A DNA stretch of 44,664 nt. Origin: Saprospiraceae bacterium (GTDB lineage: Bacteria > Bacteroidota > Bacteroidia > Chitinophagales > Saprospiraceae). Location of the stretch: assembly GCA_017985675.1 (NCBI GenBank), contig JAGNXB010000009.1:1-44664 (forward strand), given 5' to 3'. A program made the translations under genes and the position numbers. Position 1 is the first letter of the stretch, and each line of letters opens with the position of its first letter. Below the pieces are notes generated by a model. The model did no database searches. It was not told the origin of the DNA and saw only the letters and a program-made list of their open reading frames with translations. Shown one piece after another: positions 7,763 through 16,717 of the stretch.

Positions 7763-8746
7763 ATGATGAAAAATGTATTTTTTGCCGTGGTGGCGATTTT
7801 ATTTACACCGTATTTGCTAACAGCCCAAGCAGATGATAAGCGACTAAAAGAAATTCAGGAAGCCGCTAAAAAAGATGCCGATGGTTGGGTAATTGGTGGC
7901 GGTCTCGGCCTGGATTTTGCACAGTTGGCGATGTTTAACCCCCGTGTAGGATCGGGAGATAACCGGATTGCTTTTGGCGGACTGGGCAACATCTTTGCCA
8001 ATTATAAACGCGGCAGAAAAGAGTGGGTATCCAATATATCGCTCCAGGAAGCGGTGCAACAACTGGGTGGTGCTGACTGGCAAAAAAGCCTTGACGTCCT
8101 TCGCCTCAATTCAAAATATAGCTACCAGACCAGTGATGAGCGCTGGTCCTATGCTGCCGTGCTGACCTTTGAGTCACTGGCAATGCCAACATACCCGGGC
8201 AACTTCCTGGTCAAACAGGATGATGCAGATGGTATCCTGGCCAAATTTTTGTCACCAGCTCGTCTTGAATTATCACCAGGTATCAATTTCAAACCGAATG
8301 CACAGTGGAATTTCTTTTTTGCACCAGCCAGCTACAAGCTAATTTATGTTGCAGATCAGGACATTGCCAATTTGGGCATTCATGGCACCCAGCTTGTAGA
8401 TGAAACCGACCCTTCACTGGGATATGAAAAATCCTTTCACCAGGTTGGTGCCCGATTTACAGCAGGTTATACCAATAAGTTTTTCAAAGATCGAATGACG
8501 TATACCAGCCGTTTTGATCTCTTTTCAAACTATTTAAATAATCCACAAAATATCGACGTCCTGTGGCAAAATGATCTGGGCTGGCAGCTCTGGAAAGGCC
8601 TAAGCCTCAATTTCCTTTTGGAAGGTTTTTATGACCATGACATCCTTGTCCAACGCAAACGGCCTACAGAAACGGACCCAGGAGAACTGGGTCGGCAGAC
8701 CAGTTGGACGCAGGCCCTGTTGGTTAAATACAATTTTATATTCTAA
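7763..8746 (+). CDS. DUF3078 family outer-membrane/periplasmic protein
   Basis: 327 residues. The signal peptide is MMKNVFFAVVAILFTPYLLTAQ. The mature part begins GWVIGGGLGLDFAQLAMFNPRVGSGDNR and continues with alternating aromatic strands (WSYAAVLTFESLAMPTYPGN, LSPARLELSPGINFKPN), which matches the Bacteroidota family DUF3078, thought to be a small outer-membrane barrel. It ends LLVKYNFIF, a typical C-terminal beta signal. Function is unknown. A TATCTTTA box at 7733-7740 could serve as the -7 element. A long inverted repeat lies between it and the DUF4349 gene. Confidence 0.8.
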   Translation: MMKNVFFAVVAILFTPYLLTAQADDKRLKEIQEAAKKDADGWVIGGGLGLDFAQLAMFNPRVGSGDNRIAFGGLGNIFANYKRGRKEWVSNISLQEAVQQLGGADWQKSLDVLRLNSKYSYQTSDERWSYAAVLTFESLAMPTYPGNFLVKQDDADGILAKFLSPARLELSPGINFKPNAQWNFFFAPASYKLIYVADQDIANLGIHGTQLVDETDPSLGYEKSFHQVGARFTAGYTNKFFKDRMTYTSRFDLFSNYLNNPQNIDVLWQNDLGWQLWKGLSLNFLLEGFYDHDILVQRKRPTETDPGELGRQTSWTQALLVKYNFIF

Positions 8747-8776
8747 GCACAAAAGGTTTATTACCTTTAGGTAAAC

Positions 8777-8836
8777 GATGCCGTTGTCGTCTGTGAATCG
8801 TTGAGCAATCAAACGGACATACGCGACAACGGCATC
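8777..8836. promoter_or_regulatory. Perfect 13-bp inverted repeat before the DUF4349 gene
   Basis: GATGCCGTTGTCG (8777-8789) and CGACAACGGCATC (8824-8836) are exact reverse complements, 34 nt apart. There is no T tract after it, so it is not a standard terminator. It ends 30 nt before the ATG at 8867, so it could fold in the mRNA leader or bind a regulator. Confidence 0.6.
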
Positions 8837-8866
8837 CTTCGTTATACGTCTTAAATAAGCCCCTCT

Positions 8867-9670
8867 ATGTTACGCATAATCTTTTTCCCTCTGAGCTTTT
8901 TACTTGCTTGTAATGGCACTTCGGATAGTCCTTCTATGGGCGACCAAAGCTTAGGTGCTCCTCAGCGAATGGAATCCTCTGCAAAGATGGATGCATCCGG
9001 TATGGAGGCGGCTCCGGACGCCCAACCTCAGAAAAAAGTGCGCAATGGGCAACTGCGATTACAGGTAGATGATGCGCGATCCTCCGCAGCAACCATCCGG
9101 TCGCTGACTGCTTCGGCAAAAGGAGAAATAGAAAGTGAATTTGAAAATCACTATGGGCAGACCTATGAAATAAATCTCAATGTCCGTGTCCCTGCAGCTT
9201 CCCTGGATTCTGTCATGGACGCAGCAGCAGGCCTTGCGATCAAGGTTGAAAATCGATCCGTTAGTGAATCGGATATCACCGAATATTATTACGATACGGA
9301 AACCCGATTACGCAACAAAAAGGAACTGGAAGCACGTTACCTGGAAATCCTGAAAGCCGCAAAAAATGTCGAAGAAATGCTGGCCATTGAACGAGAATTA
9401 AATCAGGTGCGCAGCGATATAGAAAGTATGGAAACGCAAATGCGCCAATTTGACAAACAGGTGGCCATGAGTCAGCTCTCCATATCCTGTGTGGCCTACC
9501 AATCAGGCATGGACAATTTTTTTGGCCAACTCGGTCAAAGCGTTCAACAAGGCTGGACCAACCTGCTCGAATTTTTGCTGATGGTTTCCCGCGGCTGGGC
9601 CGTGTTGCTCTTCCTGGGTTTCCTATGGTGGATCATCCGCCGCTGGCGCAGGTCAAGGGTAAAACGGTAA
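8867..9670 (+). CDS. DUF4349 lipoprotein with C-terminal membrane helix
   Basis: 267 residues. The lipobox LLAC puts the lipidated cysteine at residue 15. After a linker the DUF4349 domain starts (KKVRNGQLRLQVDDARSS) and includes the long helical stretch RLRNKKELEARYLEILKAAK and MLAIERELNQVRSDIESME at about 145-190, likely a coiled coil. A transmembrane helix near 230-255 is followed by a basic tail (RRWRRSRVKR). The protein would be tethered at both ends. Its function is unknown; family members are often near envelope-stress genes. No operon partner is obvious. Confidence 0.82.
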   Translation: MLRIIFFPLSFLLACNGTSDSPSMGDQSLGAPQRMESSAKMDASGMEAAPDAQPQKKVRNGQLRLQVDDARSSAATIRSLTASAKGEIESEFENHYGQTYEINLNVRVPAASLDSVMDAAAGLAIKVENRSVSESDITEYYYDTETRLRNKKELEARYLEILKAAKNVEEMLAIERELNQVRSDIESMETQMRQFDKQVAMSQLSISCVAYQSGMDNFFGQLGQSVQQGWTNLLEFLLMVSRGWAVLLFLGFLWWIIRRWRRSRVKR

Positions 9671-9750
9671 ATGAATTAAAAGTTGTGAGGAATAAGGGTT
9701 TACGGTTGAGGATGAGATTAAGGGTTTGAGATAGCATATGCACAGCATAT

Positions 9751-10031
9751 TCCAGATTCCAGATTACATCATTACAGATTATTTTTTGGTAGAAAGGAGA
9801 ATGTAGAAAGTAGAAGGATGTAGAAGGTCGGAAGTAGGAAGGTTTGCGTCTTTGCGCCTTAGCGGTTATCCCCTGCCTGCCAACTCGCGTTCCAGATTTG
9901 AGATTACTTCATTCCAGATTATTTTTTGGTAGAAAGGAGAATGTAGAAAGTAGAAGGATGTTGAAAGGTAGGAAGTAGGAGCGTTTGCGTCTTTGCGCCT
10001 TAGCGGTTATCCCCTGCCTGCCACTTCGCGT
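9751..10031. repeat. Two tandem copies of a 140-bp intergenic repeat
   Basis: Copy 1 (9751-9890) and copy 2 (9891-10031) each run from TCCAGATT through ATTTTTTGGTAGAAAGGAG and GTTTGCGTCTTTGCGCC to GGTTATCCCCTGCCTGCC, with few mismatches. A partial third copy (TCCAGATT words) follows. A diverged fragment with GTAGAAAGTAGAATGTAG and GATGTTGAAAGGTAGGAAGT is at 20050-20120. The whole gap 9671-10152 is otherwise empty. Confidence 0.85.
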
Positions 10032-10152
10032 TCCAGATTCCAGATTCCCAGATTCCAGATTATTCCGAAATTATCCTTTACCTCTTTCCCCTCAAAATTT
10101 ACCTGCCCACTTCCTTAGTAAGTTAAAAAAGTATTAAAGTCCTACTTGATTA

Positions 10153-11172
10153 ATGAAGGAAACCGGATACCCGGCTATATTTGAAACGGAAGAGTTGATA
10201 AGGATCGCTTTCAATTGTGACACAAAAGGATTTTTTGGATCTATACCAGGTTGTATGAGTAAAATAATTACATGGGCGCTGGATGGCAACCATAAAGACG
10301 CCATTCCGCATGAAACAAACAGTTTATTTTATGCGGAAGATTTTATTCGGTATTACAAATACCATACACCCTACTCTATTAAATATTGCCTGGCCGGAGA
10401 GATGACCTACATTGCAGGAAATGAAAAAAAAGTAGTCAAACCAAATCATTTTTTTATTACTAACCATTGTACAGAATTGGAATGCCTGCCTGTCTCTAAA
10501 GGTACAAAAGGGTTGATTATTTTTTTTACAGAAACTTTTATTAGTGAAGTAGCCAGTACCTTTTTATCTGGGAATGAATCTTTGGAATCCTCTCTCGATG
10601 CTTCGTCAATTTGTTTACCCATATTCGACCATATTTATCGCTGCACAGCTCCTATCGCCCAGTATATAAATGCAATTTCAAACCAAATGAAGGCAGCGGA
10701 GGCGATCCATGACACCGTACATCTAGCTACATTATTTTATCACTTTGCCGAAAACATGTTGGACCTAAACGGTCAAACACAGCAACAAATAAACAACCTA
10801 AAAGCGCGATCACCTGGCACTCGGTATGAGCTATTCCGAAGAGTACATTCGGCAAGTGATTTTATGCGCGACCATTGGTTTGCCAATCCAGGGTTGGAAG
10901 ATATAGCCCGACAAGCCTGTTTGTCACCCTACCATTTTCACCGCAGTTTTCTGGAGGCTTTTGGAGAACCACCTATGACCTGGTTTCGAAAATTAAAAAT
11001 GGACAAAGCACGCGACATGTTAACCCAAAACAAGTTGACGGTTTCGGAAGTAGCAATCGCCTGTGGATTTAGTGATGTATTTTCCTTTTCAAAAACATTT
11101 AAACGAATGTATGCCGTTTCACCATCCCGCCTACTCCGTGACGCTTTTCATCAGGAAAATTCTGCCTGCTAA
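10153..11172 (+). CDS. AraC-family transcriptional regulator
   Basis: 339 residues. The last ~100 residues form the AraC double helix-turn-helix: LEDIARQACLSPYHFHRSFL for the first HTH and VSEVAIACGFSDVFSFSKTF for the second, ending FKRMYAVSPSRLLR. The N-terminal ~220 residues are a cupin-like sensor region without a clear ligand motif (MTYIAGNEKKVVKPNHFFI). AraC proteins usually activate neighbouring transport or metabolism genes when a ligand binds. The next genes, in the same direction, are an outer-membrane receptor (137 bp on) and an S41 protease, so these are the natural targets; that link is inferred. Confidence 0.93.
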   Translation: MKETGYPAIFETEELIRIAFNCDTKGFFGSIPGCMSKIITWALDGNHKDAIPHETNSLFYAEDFIRYYKYHTPYSIKYCLAGEMTYIAGNEKKVVKPNHFFITNHCTELECLPVSKGTKGLIIFFTETFISEVASTFLSGNESLESSLDASSICLPIFDHIYRCTAPIAQYINAISNQMKAAEAIHDTVHLATLFYHFAENMLDLNGQTQQQINNLKARSPGTRYELFRRVHSASDFMRDHWFANPGLEDIARQACLSPYHFHRSFLEAFGEPPMTWFRKLKMDKARDMLTQNKLTVSEVAIACGFSDVFSFSKTFKRMYAVSPSRLLRDAFHQENSAC

Positions 11173-11275
11173 GTCCATTTTTTCACGTTTACACCCTTTA
11201 TATATTCAATTTAAAACGGAAAGAAATAGCAAGAACAGACAAACCAGTTCTCAAAGGAGAGCCTGATTTTTGCAG

Positions 11276-11296
11276 GACAGCTACGTGCTGGCTGTC
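11276..11296 (+). promoter_or_regulatory. Hairpin in the leader of the outer-membrane receptor gene
   Basis: GACAGC (11276-11281) pairs with GCTGTC (11291-11296). A competing CAGC/GCTG pairing lies inside. It ends 13 nt before the ATG at 11310 and could affect ribosome access. The stem is short, so this is tentative. Confidence 0.3.
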
Positions 11297-11309
11297 AGAA
11301 TTGCTCCAA

Positions 11310-13772
11310 ATGAATCGACTTATTTTCTTCGTTTGTATTTTGGGATTAAATATTCAGGGGAACGCCCAATCCCCTACCCAAATACGTGTCCAGGGAACAA
11401 TTACATCCAATAGTGGTGAAGCGCTGGCCTATGCCAATGTCATACTGTATCGCGTCACGGACAGCCTGTTTCTTAAAGGCGATATTAGCAACGAAGATGG
11501 TTTTTTCGATATCGAAATTTCGATGACTGATGGAGAAAATACGATCTTCAAAATTGTATCCAGCATGATAGGATTTGAAACTGCTGAAAGCGCGCCATTT
11601 GATTATCCAACAAATGAGACTTTACATGATATAGGCATAATCAAATTAATCCCCTCCGCAGCTTCACTGGAGGAGGTGACTGTTGTCGCGCACAAACCGT
11701 TTATCGAACGCAAAGCAGATCGACTCATTGTAAATGTAGATCAAAGTATAATCAGTGCCGGTAGTAGCGCACTCGAAGTATTGGAGCGATCTCCAGGCGT
11801 ATTTGTAAATACAAATGACAATATTAGTTTACGCGGAAAAGCAGGTGTAATTTTAATGGTGGATGGAAAAATCACACCATTGAGCAGTCAGGAATTGGCT
11901 AATATGTTGCGGGGTATGCCCGCATCCAATATCGATCGTGTTGAAATCATTACTAATCCATCCTCCAAATATGATGCGGCGGGTAACGCAGGAATAATTG
12001 ACATCCGGTTAAAAAAAGACCAACGTCTGGGAACCAATGGAACGCTGACCGCCAATTATGGTCAGGGCGTATACCCTAAAGCAGGAGGGGGTATTAATCT
12101 AAACTATCGCAATCGGAAAATAAATGCCTTTGGGAGCTACAATTACAGCTACCGGATGGGATTTAATAAATTGGATTTGCTTCGTGAATTTTATACGTCG
12201 GGACAATCGACCGGAGCATATGATCAACGCAACTACCTTGTATTCCCCTTTAAATACTACACTGGACGAGCTGGTATCGATTATAATATGGGTAAAAAGA
12301 CCATTTTGGGGTTAGTCTATACTAATAGCCAAAACAATTTTGATCCTTATGGCGAAAACAATTCCAACGTGCTCGACGGTGAAGGGAATAAAATCGCTGC
12401 TTTCCGCACAGGGAATGAAAGTCATGATCGCTGGCCATCTTATACAATAAATGCAAATGTCAAACATTCAATTGGTGAAAAAGGAAAAGAAATCACTGCG
12501 GATGTGGATTATATGCGATTCAGGAATACGACAGATCAACTTTTTACGACAGATTATTTTGGATTAAATGGCGAGCCAAATTTGCCGACTTACCTCTTGG
12601 CCGGCGACCTGAAAGGAGACCTACAAATCCGATCACTAAAAGCAGACTATGTGCATCCTTTGTCAGGTAATGCCAAATGGGAAGCAGGCATCAAAACCAG
12701 TCTGGTCACTGCGGATAATAATGCCCTATTCCTTGATGTCAGCATTCCGGATGTCCCCTTGTTTGACTCGACCAAAAGCAATCATTTTGAATATCTCGAA
12801 AACCTGAACGCCGCGTATATCAATTATTCTAAAGATTGGGATAAATTCAATTTGCAGATCGGTGTGCGTGCCGAACAAACCCGGGTGGAAGGCAAACAAT
12901 TTGTAACCAGCGAAACCTTTGATACGACCTATACAAATCTATTTCCCAGCGCTTTCCTCAACTATAAATTTACGCCCAATTATGAAATGGGTATGAATCT
13001 GAGCCGAAGGCTGGACAGACCCTCTTACCAACAATTAAATCCTTTTAAATTTTTCCTCGATCCCAGTACGTACCGAGAGGGAAATATATACTTGCGCCCA
13101 CAGTACACCTGGGCAGCGGAATGGTCGCATACCCTATTCCAAAAATATACAGCCACCTTTGGCATGTCTCGGACCACCAATAACATAACACAGGTGATTG
13201 CTCCCGTAGAAGGACAGGATCGTATCACCGTACAAACAGATAAAAATCTGGCTCAATTTGATTATATTGGTTTAAATTTGAGCGCTCCTTTCGAACTGAC
13301 CAAGTGGTGGTCATCGGTCAATAGTGTACAGCTCTATCGAGGGCATTATTCGGGGAATTTAGCCAATACCAATCTAGCCAATGGCAACGTGGTTGCATTT
13401 ATGAATACGAACAATAGTTTCCGGTTTTCAAATGACTGGTCAGCCGAATTAGGATGCTGGTATCAATCCAGATTAATTTACGGATTCATGGATCTCGAAC
13501 CCCAGTGGGCACTCAGTGCCGGCATCCAAAAAAGTTTTTTTAACCGGCAGGCTACGGTGCGAATAAATGTCAGCGATGTATTCTGGACCAGTCCGCCCAG
13601 TGCGGTGATTACATTCCGGGATTATGTGGAAGCATTTGATGTGAAGCGGGAAACCCGCGTAGCAAACATAAGTTGCACCTGGCGTTTTGGAAATAATCAG
13701 GTCACGCCCTCCCGTCGCCGTACTGGTGGCGCAGAAGACGAACGTCGCAGAGCAAGCCAGGGACAGGGATGA
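11310..13772 (+). CDS. TonB-dependent-receptor-like outer membrane beta-barrel protein
   Basis: 820 residues. Signal peptide, then a carboxypeptidase-regulatory-like domain (about 25-110: VQGTITSNSGEALAYANVIL), a plug-like domain (about 125-230: LEVLERSPGVFVNT, LRGKAGVILMVDGK, MPASNIDRVEIITNPSSKYD) and a long barrel of the OMP_b-brl_3 type. The C-terminal tail is disordered (RRRTGGAEDERRRASQGQG), so no terminal aromatic residue is visible. These proteins resemble TonB receptors and import unknown ligands, or peptides in some cases. I chose ATG 11310 over TTG 11301. Its position between an AraC regulator and an S41 protease 39 bp downstream suggests a regulated uptake/processing cassette. Confidence 0.88.
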   Translation: MNRLIFFVCILGLNIQGNAQSPTQIRVQGTITSNSGEALAYANVILYRVTDSLFLKGDISNEDGFFDIEISMTDGENTIFKIVSSMIGFETAESAPFDYPTNETLHDIGIIKLIPSAASLEEVTVVAHKPFIERKADRLIVNVDQSIISAGSSALEVLERSPGVFVNTNDNISLRGKAGVILMVDGKITPLSSQELANMLRGMPASNIDRVEIITNPSSKYDAAGNAGIIDIRLKKDQRLGTNGTLTANYGQGVYPKAGGGINLNYRNRKINAFGSYNYSYRMGFNKLDLLREFYTSGQSTGAYDQRNYLVFPFKYYTGRAGIDYNMGKKTILGLVYTNSQNNFDPYGENNSNVLDGEGNKIAAFRTGNESHDRWPSYTINANVKHSIGEKGKEITADVDYMRFRNTTDQLFTTDYFGLNGEPNLPTYLLAGDLKGDLQIRSLKADYVHPLSGNAKWEAGIKTSLVTADNNALFLDVSIPDVPLFDSTKSNHFEYLENLNAAYINYSKDWDKFNLQIGVRAEQTRVEGKQFVTSETFDTTYTNLFPSAFLNYKFTPNYEMGMNLSRRLDRPSYQQLNPFKFFLDPSTYREGNIYLRPQYTWAAEWSHTLFQKYTATFGMSRTTNNITQVIAPVEGQDRITVQTDKNLAQFDYIGLNLSAPFELTKWWSSVNSVQLYRGHYSGNLANTNLANGNVVAFMNTNNSFRFSNDWSAELGCWYQSRLIYGFMDLEPQWALSAGIQKSFFNRQATVRINVSDVFWTSPPSAVITFRDYVEAFDVKRETRVANISCTWRFGNNQVTPSRRRTGGAEDERRRASQGQG

Positions 13773-13811
13773 TTTCAACGCCACTTCTTCAATGAAATGT
13801 TTTAAATAATT

Positions 13812-15218
13812 ATGATGAAAAAATTTATTTTACCCTTTACGCTCCCATGCCTAATTTTCCTGCTTAGTATACAGCACCTGAAGGCACAAAAGAGCGATTT
13901 GATGCCAAAAGACAAACAAGAAATTGTCGACAAAATTGCGCAATTAATGCAAGACCATTATGTTTTTCCAGAAGTGGCTACACAAACCGGCGATCATTTG
14001 AAACGACAGTTGGCAGCCGGCTATTTTGATGGATTTTCAGATGATGACTCCTTTAGTGAAGCCCTGACCAAAGAGGCTCAATCGATTGCCAACGACCGAC
14101 ACTTGCGGATACGCTTAATGCCGCCACAGCCCCTTGGGGAAAATACATTAGAACAAAGAGTGGATGACCGGCTCCGCGCTCTGCAAAAAGGCAGAGCGCA
14201 TGCAGGAGGATTTGCGGCTGCCCGTATTCTGGAAGGCAATATTGGGTACCTGGATTTGCGTGGATTTGTTGCCCCTCAATGGGGAGCACCTGTGGTAGAT
14301 CGCGCCATGGGTCTGCTTCAAAATACCGATGCCCTAATTATTGATTTGAGAAAAAATGGAGGGGGGAGTCCGGCAATGGTGCAATACCTGTGCAGCTATT
14401 TTTTTGATAAAAAAGTGCATTTAAACAGTATTTATCGAAGGGAGGGAAATCAAACGGAAGAATTTTGGTCACTTGAAAAAGTGGGTGGACCAAAACGATC
14501 CGATGTCCCCTTATTTGTATTGACCAGCTCCTTTACCTTTTCGGCAGCAGAAGAGTTTACGTATAACATGCAAACAAAAAAAAGGGGGATGATCATCGGC
14601 GAAATAACCGGAGGCGGGGCTAACCCGGGCGGTGGATTTCCAATAAACGAAAAGCTCATGATTTTTATCCCTACAGGCCAGGCGATCAACCCGATCACCA
14701 AAACAAACTGGGAAGGCAAGGGTATCATCCCGGATGTCCAAATCGGCGAGGTGAATGCGTTGGAAAAAGCCATTGAAATAGCTACCGCGGTGGCAGATAC
14801 TTATCGGCAAAAAAATAAAACAAAACACAAAGAATTACTGCACAACCTGTACCAACAATTAGACCAACCTAACGTTAACCAAACAAAAGATGCCATCGTT
14901 TCCTGTCTTAAATCCTGTATTGATGCATCGCTTATGGGCGAGGGCGATATCAATTTGCTAGGCTATGATTATCTCATGAAACAAAACAAACCAATTGTTG
15001 CTGAGATAATTTTTTATGCCAATACCATTTTATTTCCTGAATCCGCCAATGTCTATGACAGTTATGGCGAGGTGCTAACAGCCAATGAAAAACTGGATGA
15101 AGCCATTCAGGTGCAACGAAAGGCGGTGCAGTTGGGCAAAGTATCGAATGATCCAAATTTACCCATTTTCATGGATAATCTGTCTAAACTGGAGCAGCGC
15201 ATGTTAAAAAAACCATGA
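13812..15218 (+). CDS. Secreted S41-family (C-terminal-processing-like) serine peptidase
   Basis: 468 residues. A signal peptide is followed by an N-terminal helical domain (KDKQEIVDKIAQLMQDHYVF), the S41/TSPc core at about 130-310, and a C-terminal helical tail with a TPR-like segment (SANVYDSYGEVLTANEKLDE). The nucleophile is predicted to be Ser244 in TFSAAEEF. LIIDLRKNGGGSP is the conserved strand and loop before it, and GEITGGGANPGGGF follows. There is no obvious PDZ domain, as in the IRBP-like S41 subgroup. It starts 39 bp after the receptor gene and is probably co-transcribed. The substrate is unknown; cell-surface or periplasmic peptide degradation is a fair guess. Confidence 0.9.
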   Translation: MMKKFILPFTLPCLIFLLSIQHLKAQKSDLMPKDKQEIVDKIAQLMQDHYVFPEVATQTGDHLKRQLAAGYFDGFSDDDSFSEALTKEAQSIANDRHLRIRLMPPQPLGENTLEQRVDDRLRALQKGRAHAGGFAAARILEGNIGYLDLRGFVAPQWGAPVVDRAMGLLQNTDALIIDLRKNGGGSPAMVQYLCSYFFDKKVHLNSIYRREGNQTEEFWSLEKVGGPKRSDVPLFVLTSSFTFSAAEEFTYNMQTKKRGMIIGEITGGGANPGGGFPINEKLMIFIPTGQAINPITKTNWEGKGIIPDVQIGEVNALEKAIEIATAVADTYRQKNKTKHKELLHNLYQQLDQPNVNQTKDAIVSCLKSCIDASLMGEGDINLLGYDYLMKQNKPIVAEIIFYANTILFPESANVYDSYGEVLTANEKLDEAIQVQRKAVQLGKVSNDPNLPIFMDNLSKLEQRMLKKP

Positions 15219-15323
15219 TTAATTCCTTCCATTTGTAAGTTTGCTGACAAATACACAAATAGCAGTGACGCCTGGGCTGCAGTTTTGTACTTTTCGACAG
15301 GATTTGGATTAAATAAATCGATC

Positions 15324-16451
15324 ATGTTTAGAAATGTTACTATCTTCTTTGGGTTGTTGTTCAACTTGTGGGCCCTAAAACCAGACGCACAAAATATGGC
15401 CTTATATGTCAGCGATGCAGGTAACTTTGATCAACCGCCCTGGCAAATATTAAAATTTGATGTTGAAGGTAAAAATGGCGAGGTATTTATTGACCATCAC
15501 CTGGCATGGCCACAGGATATACTATTTTTAGAGCACGAAGGCATTGTGCTTATTTCCAATTTAAACACCGGTCAAATAATCAAATTCGATTCAGAGACCG
15601 GTGCCTATATTGGTGTTTTTGCACATGTTGCAGGCGGACCTACACGGATGAAACTTGGAAAGGATAGCCTGCTTTATGTTTTACAATGGGCAGGAAATGG
15701 CCGGGTTTTGCGATATAATCTCAATGGAACCCTGGCTGATGTGTTTACATCCGTGGGCGTTCAGGCAAGTATTGGCATGGATTGGGATGTAGATGGCAAC
15801 CTTTATGTGTCTTCGTATAGTGGAAAATATATTCGCAAATTTGATCAAACCGGTAAGGACCTTGGCCTGTTTGCCAATTTTGGTCTGTTAGGTCCAACAA
15901 ATATTTGGTTTACCCCCAGTGGCCAATTGATGGTCATGGATTTTGAAGGAGGTGTGGTCCAATTATACCACTATGACGGGCTTTATTTGGGAATTGCTAT
16001 TTCCAATATACTCAATGGGGAAGGTGTTGCATTTTTACCCAATGGGAATATGCTTTTGGGCAGTGGCGGTGCGTCCTCCGTCAGAGAATACACGGCAGAT
16101 GGCATGTATTTAAAAGACTTTATTACTCCAGGGGCACTTGGCCTGATGACCCCGAACGCTGTTGTATTGAGAACATTGAAATCAACATCAACGGAAACCT
16201 TGACTTCATATGATTTGAACTTGTTTTATCCAACAACAGGCAACATTTTTCGAACAGTCAATCCAGCACTTTGTAATGAGATATCCCAAATCCAGGTGTA
16301 CCATAGTTCCGGCAGTCTGGCTTGCACTATAGCCCTGGATAAAGACATGATGACATGGGATGCTTCCCACTTTGCACCAGGAGCATATTATATCGTTGCG
16401 CAAAAAAAGGATGGCAGGAGATGCCGGCAACAAATTATTGTCCAGCATTAA
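15324..16451 (+). CDS. Secreted NHL-type beta-propeller protein
   Basis: 375 residues from ATG 15324, which puts the signal peptide (MFRNVTIFFGLLFNLWALKP) at the N-terminus. The body repeats a blade pattern ending in (I/V)xKFD or similar (ILKFDVEGK, IIKFDSETGAY, VLRYNLNGTL, IRKFDQTGKDLG, VREYTADGMYLKDF), consistent with an NHL/SMP-30-like propeller of about six blades. The last ~75 residues resemble a divergent T9SS type A sorting domain (LNLFYPTTGNIFRTVN, ending GAYYIVAQKKDGRRCRQQIIV), so the protein is probably a T9SS cargo. Ligand and role are unknown. Confidence 0.75.
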   Translation: MFRNVTIFFGLLFNLWALKPDAQNMALYVSDAGNFDQPPWQILKFDVEGKNGEVFIDHHLAWPQDILFLEHEGIVLISNLNTGQIIKFDSETGAYIGVFAHVAGGPTRMKLGKDSLLYVLQWAGNGRVLRYNLNGTLADVFTSVGVQASIGMDWDVDGNLYVSSYSGKYIRKFDQTGKDLGLFANFGLLGPTNIWFTPSGQLMVMDFEGGVVQLYHYDGLYLGIAISNILNGEGVAFLPNGNMLLGSGGASSVREYTADGMYLKDFITPGALGLMTPNAVVLRTLKSTSTETLTSYDLNLFYPTTGNIFRTVNPALCNEISQIQVYHSSGSLACTIALDKDMMTWDASHFAPGAYYIVAQKKDGRRCRQQIIVQH

Positions 16452-16660
16452 CCGCATGCTTTAAACAACAGTCTTTTCAATCTCATGCCAGAGGCTTTAG
16501 CAAAAGGGTAACTCATGCTTAGAAAATGGATATGCGCTTTATTATGGATATGATTGAAGATAGAATATTAAAAATAATGTTTACCAAGAATAAAAGAAAC
16601 AAATTAGTGGATTAGTTTGATTTATCTATATATTTACGCCACTTCAGATTTAGACCGAAG

Positions 16661-16684
16661 CTTAATGCATGAAATGGGATTAAA
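16661..16684 (-). repeat. Solo, degenerate end of the 310-bp element
   Basis: CTTAATGCATGAAATGGGAT followed by TAAA matches the right terminal repeat of the elements at 18109 and 24225 with a few changes, and is preceded by GACCGAAG as in those copies. No left end was found within 300 bp upstream. The rest of the gap 16452-16717 holds nothing recognisable. Confidence 0.45.
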
Positions 16685-16717
16685 AACTCAGATATTTAGG
16701 AACAAAATTGTACGACT

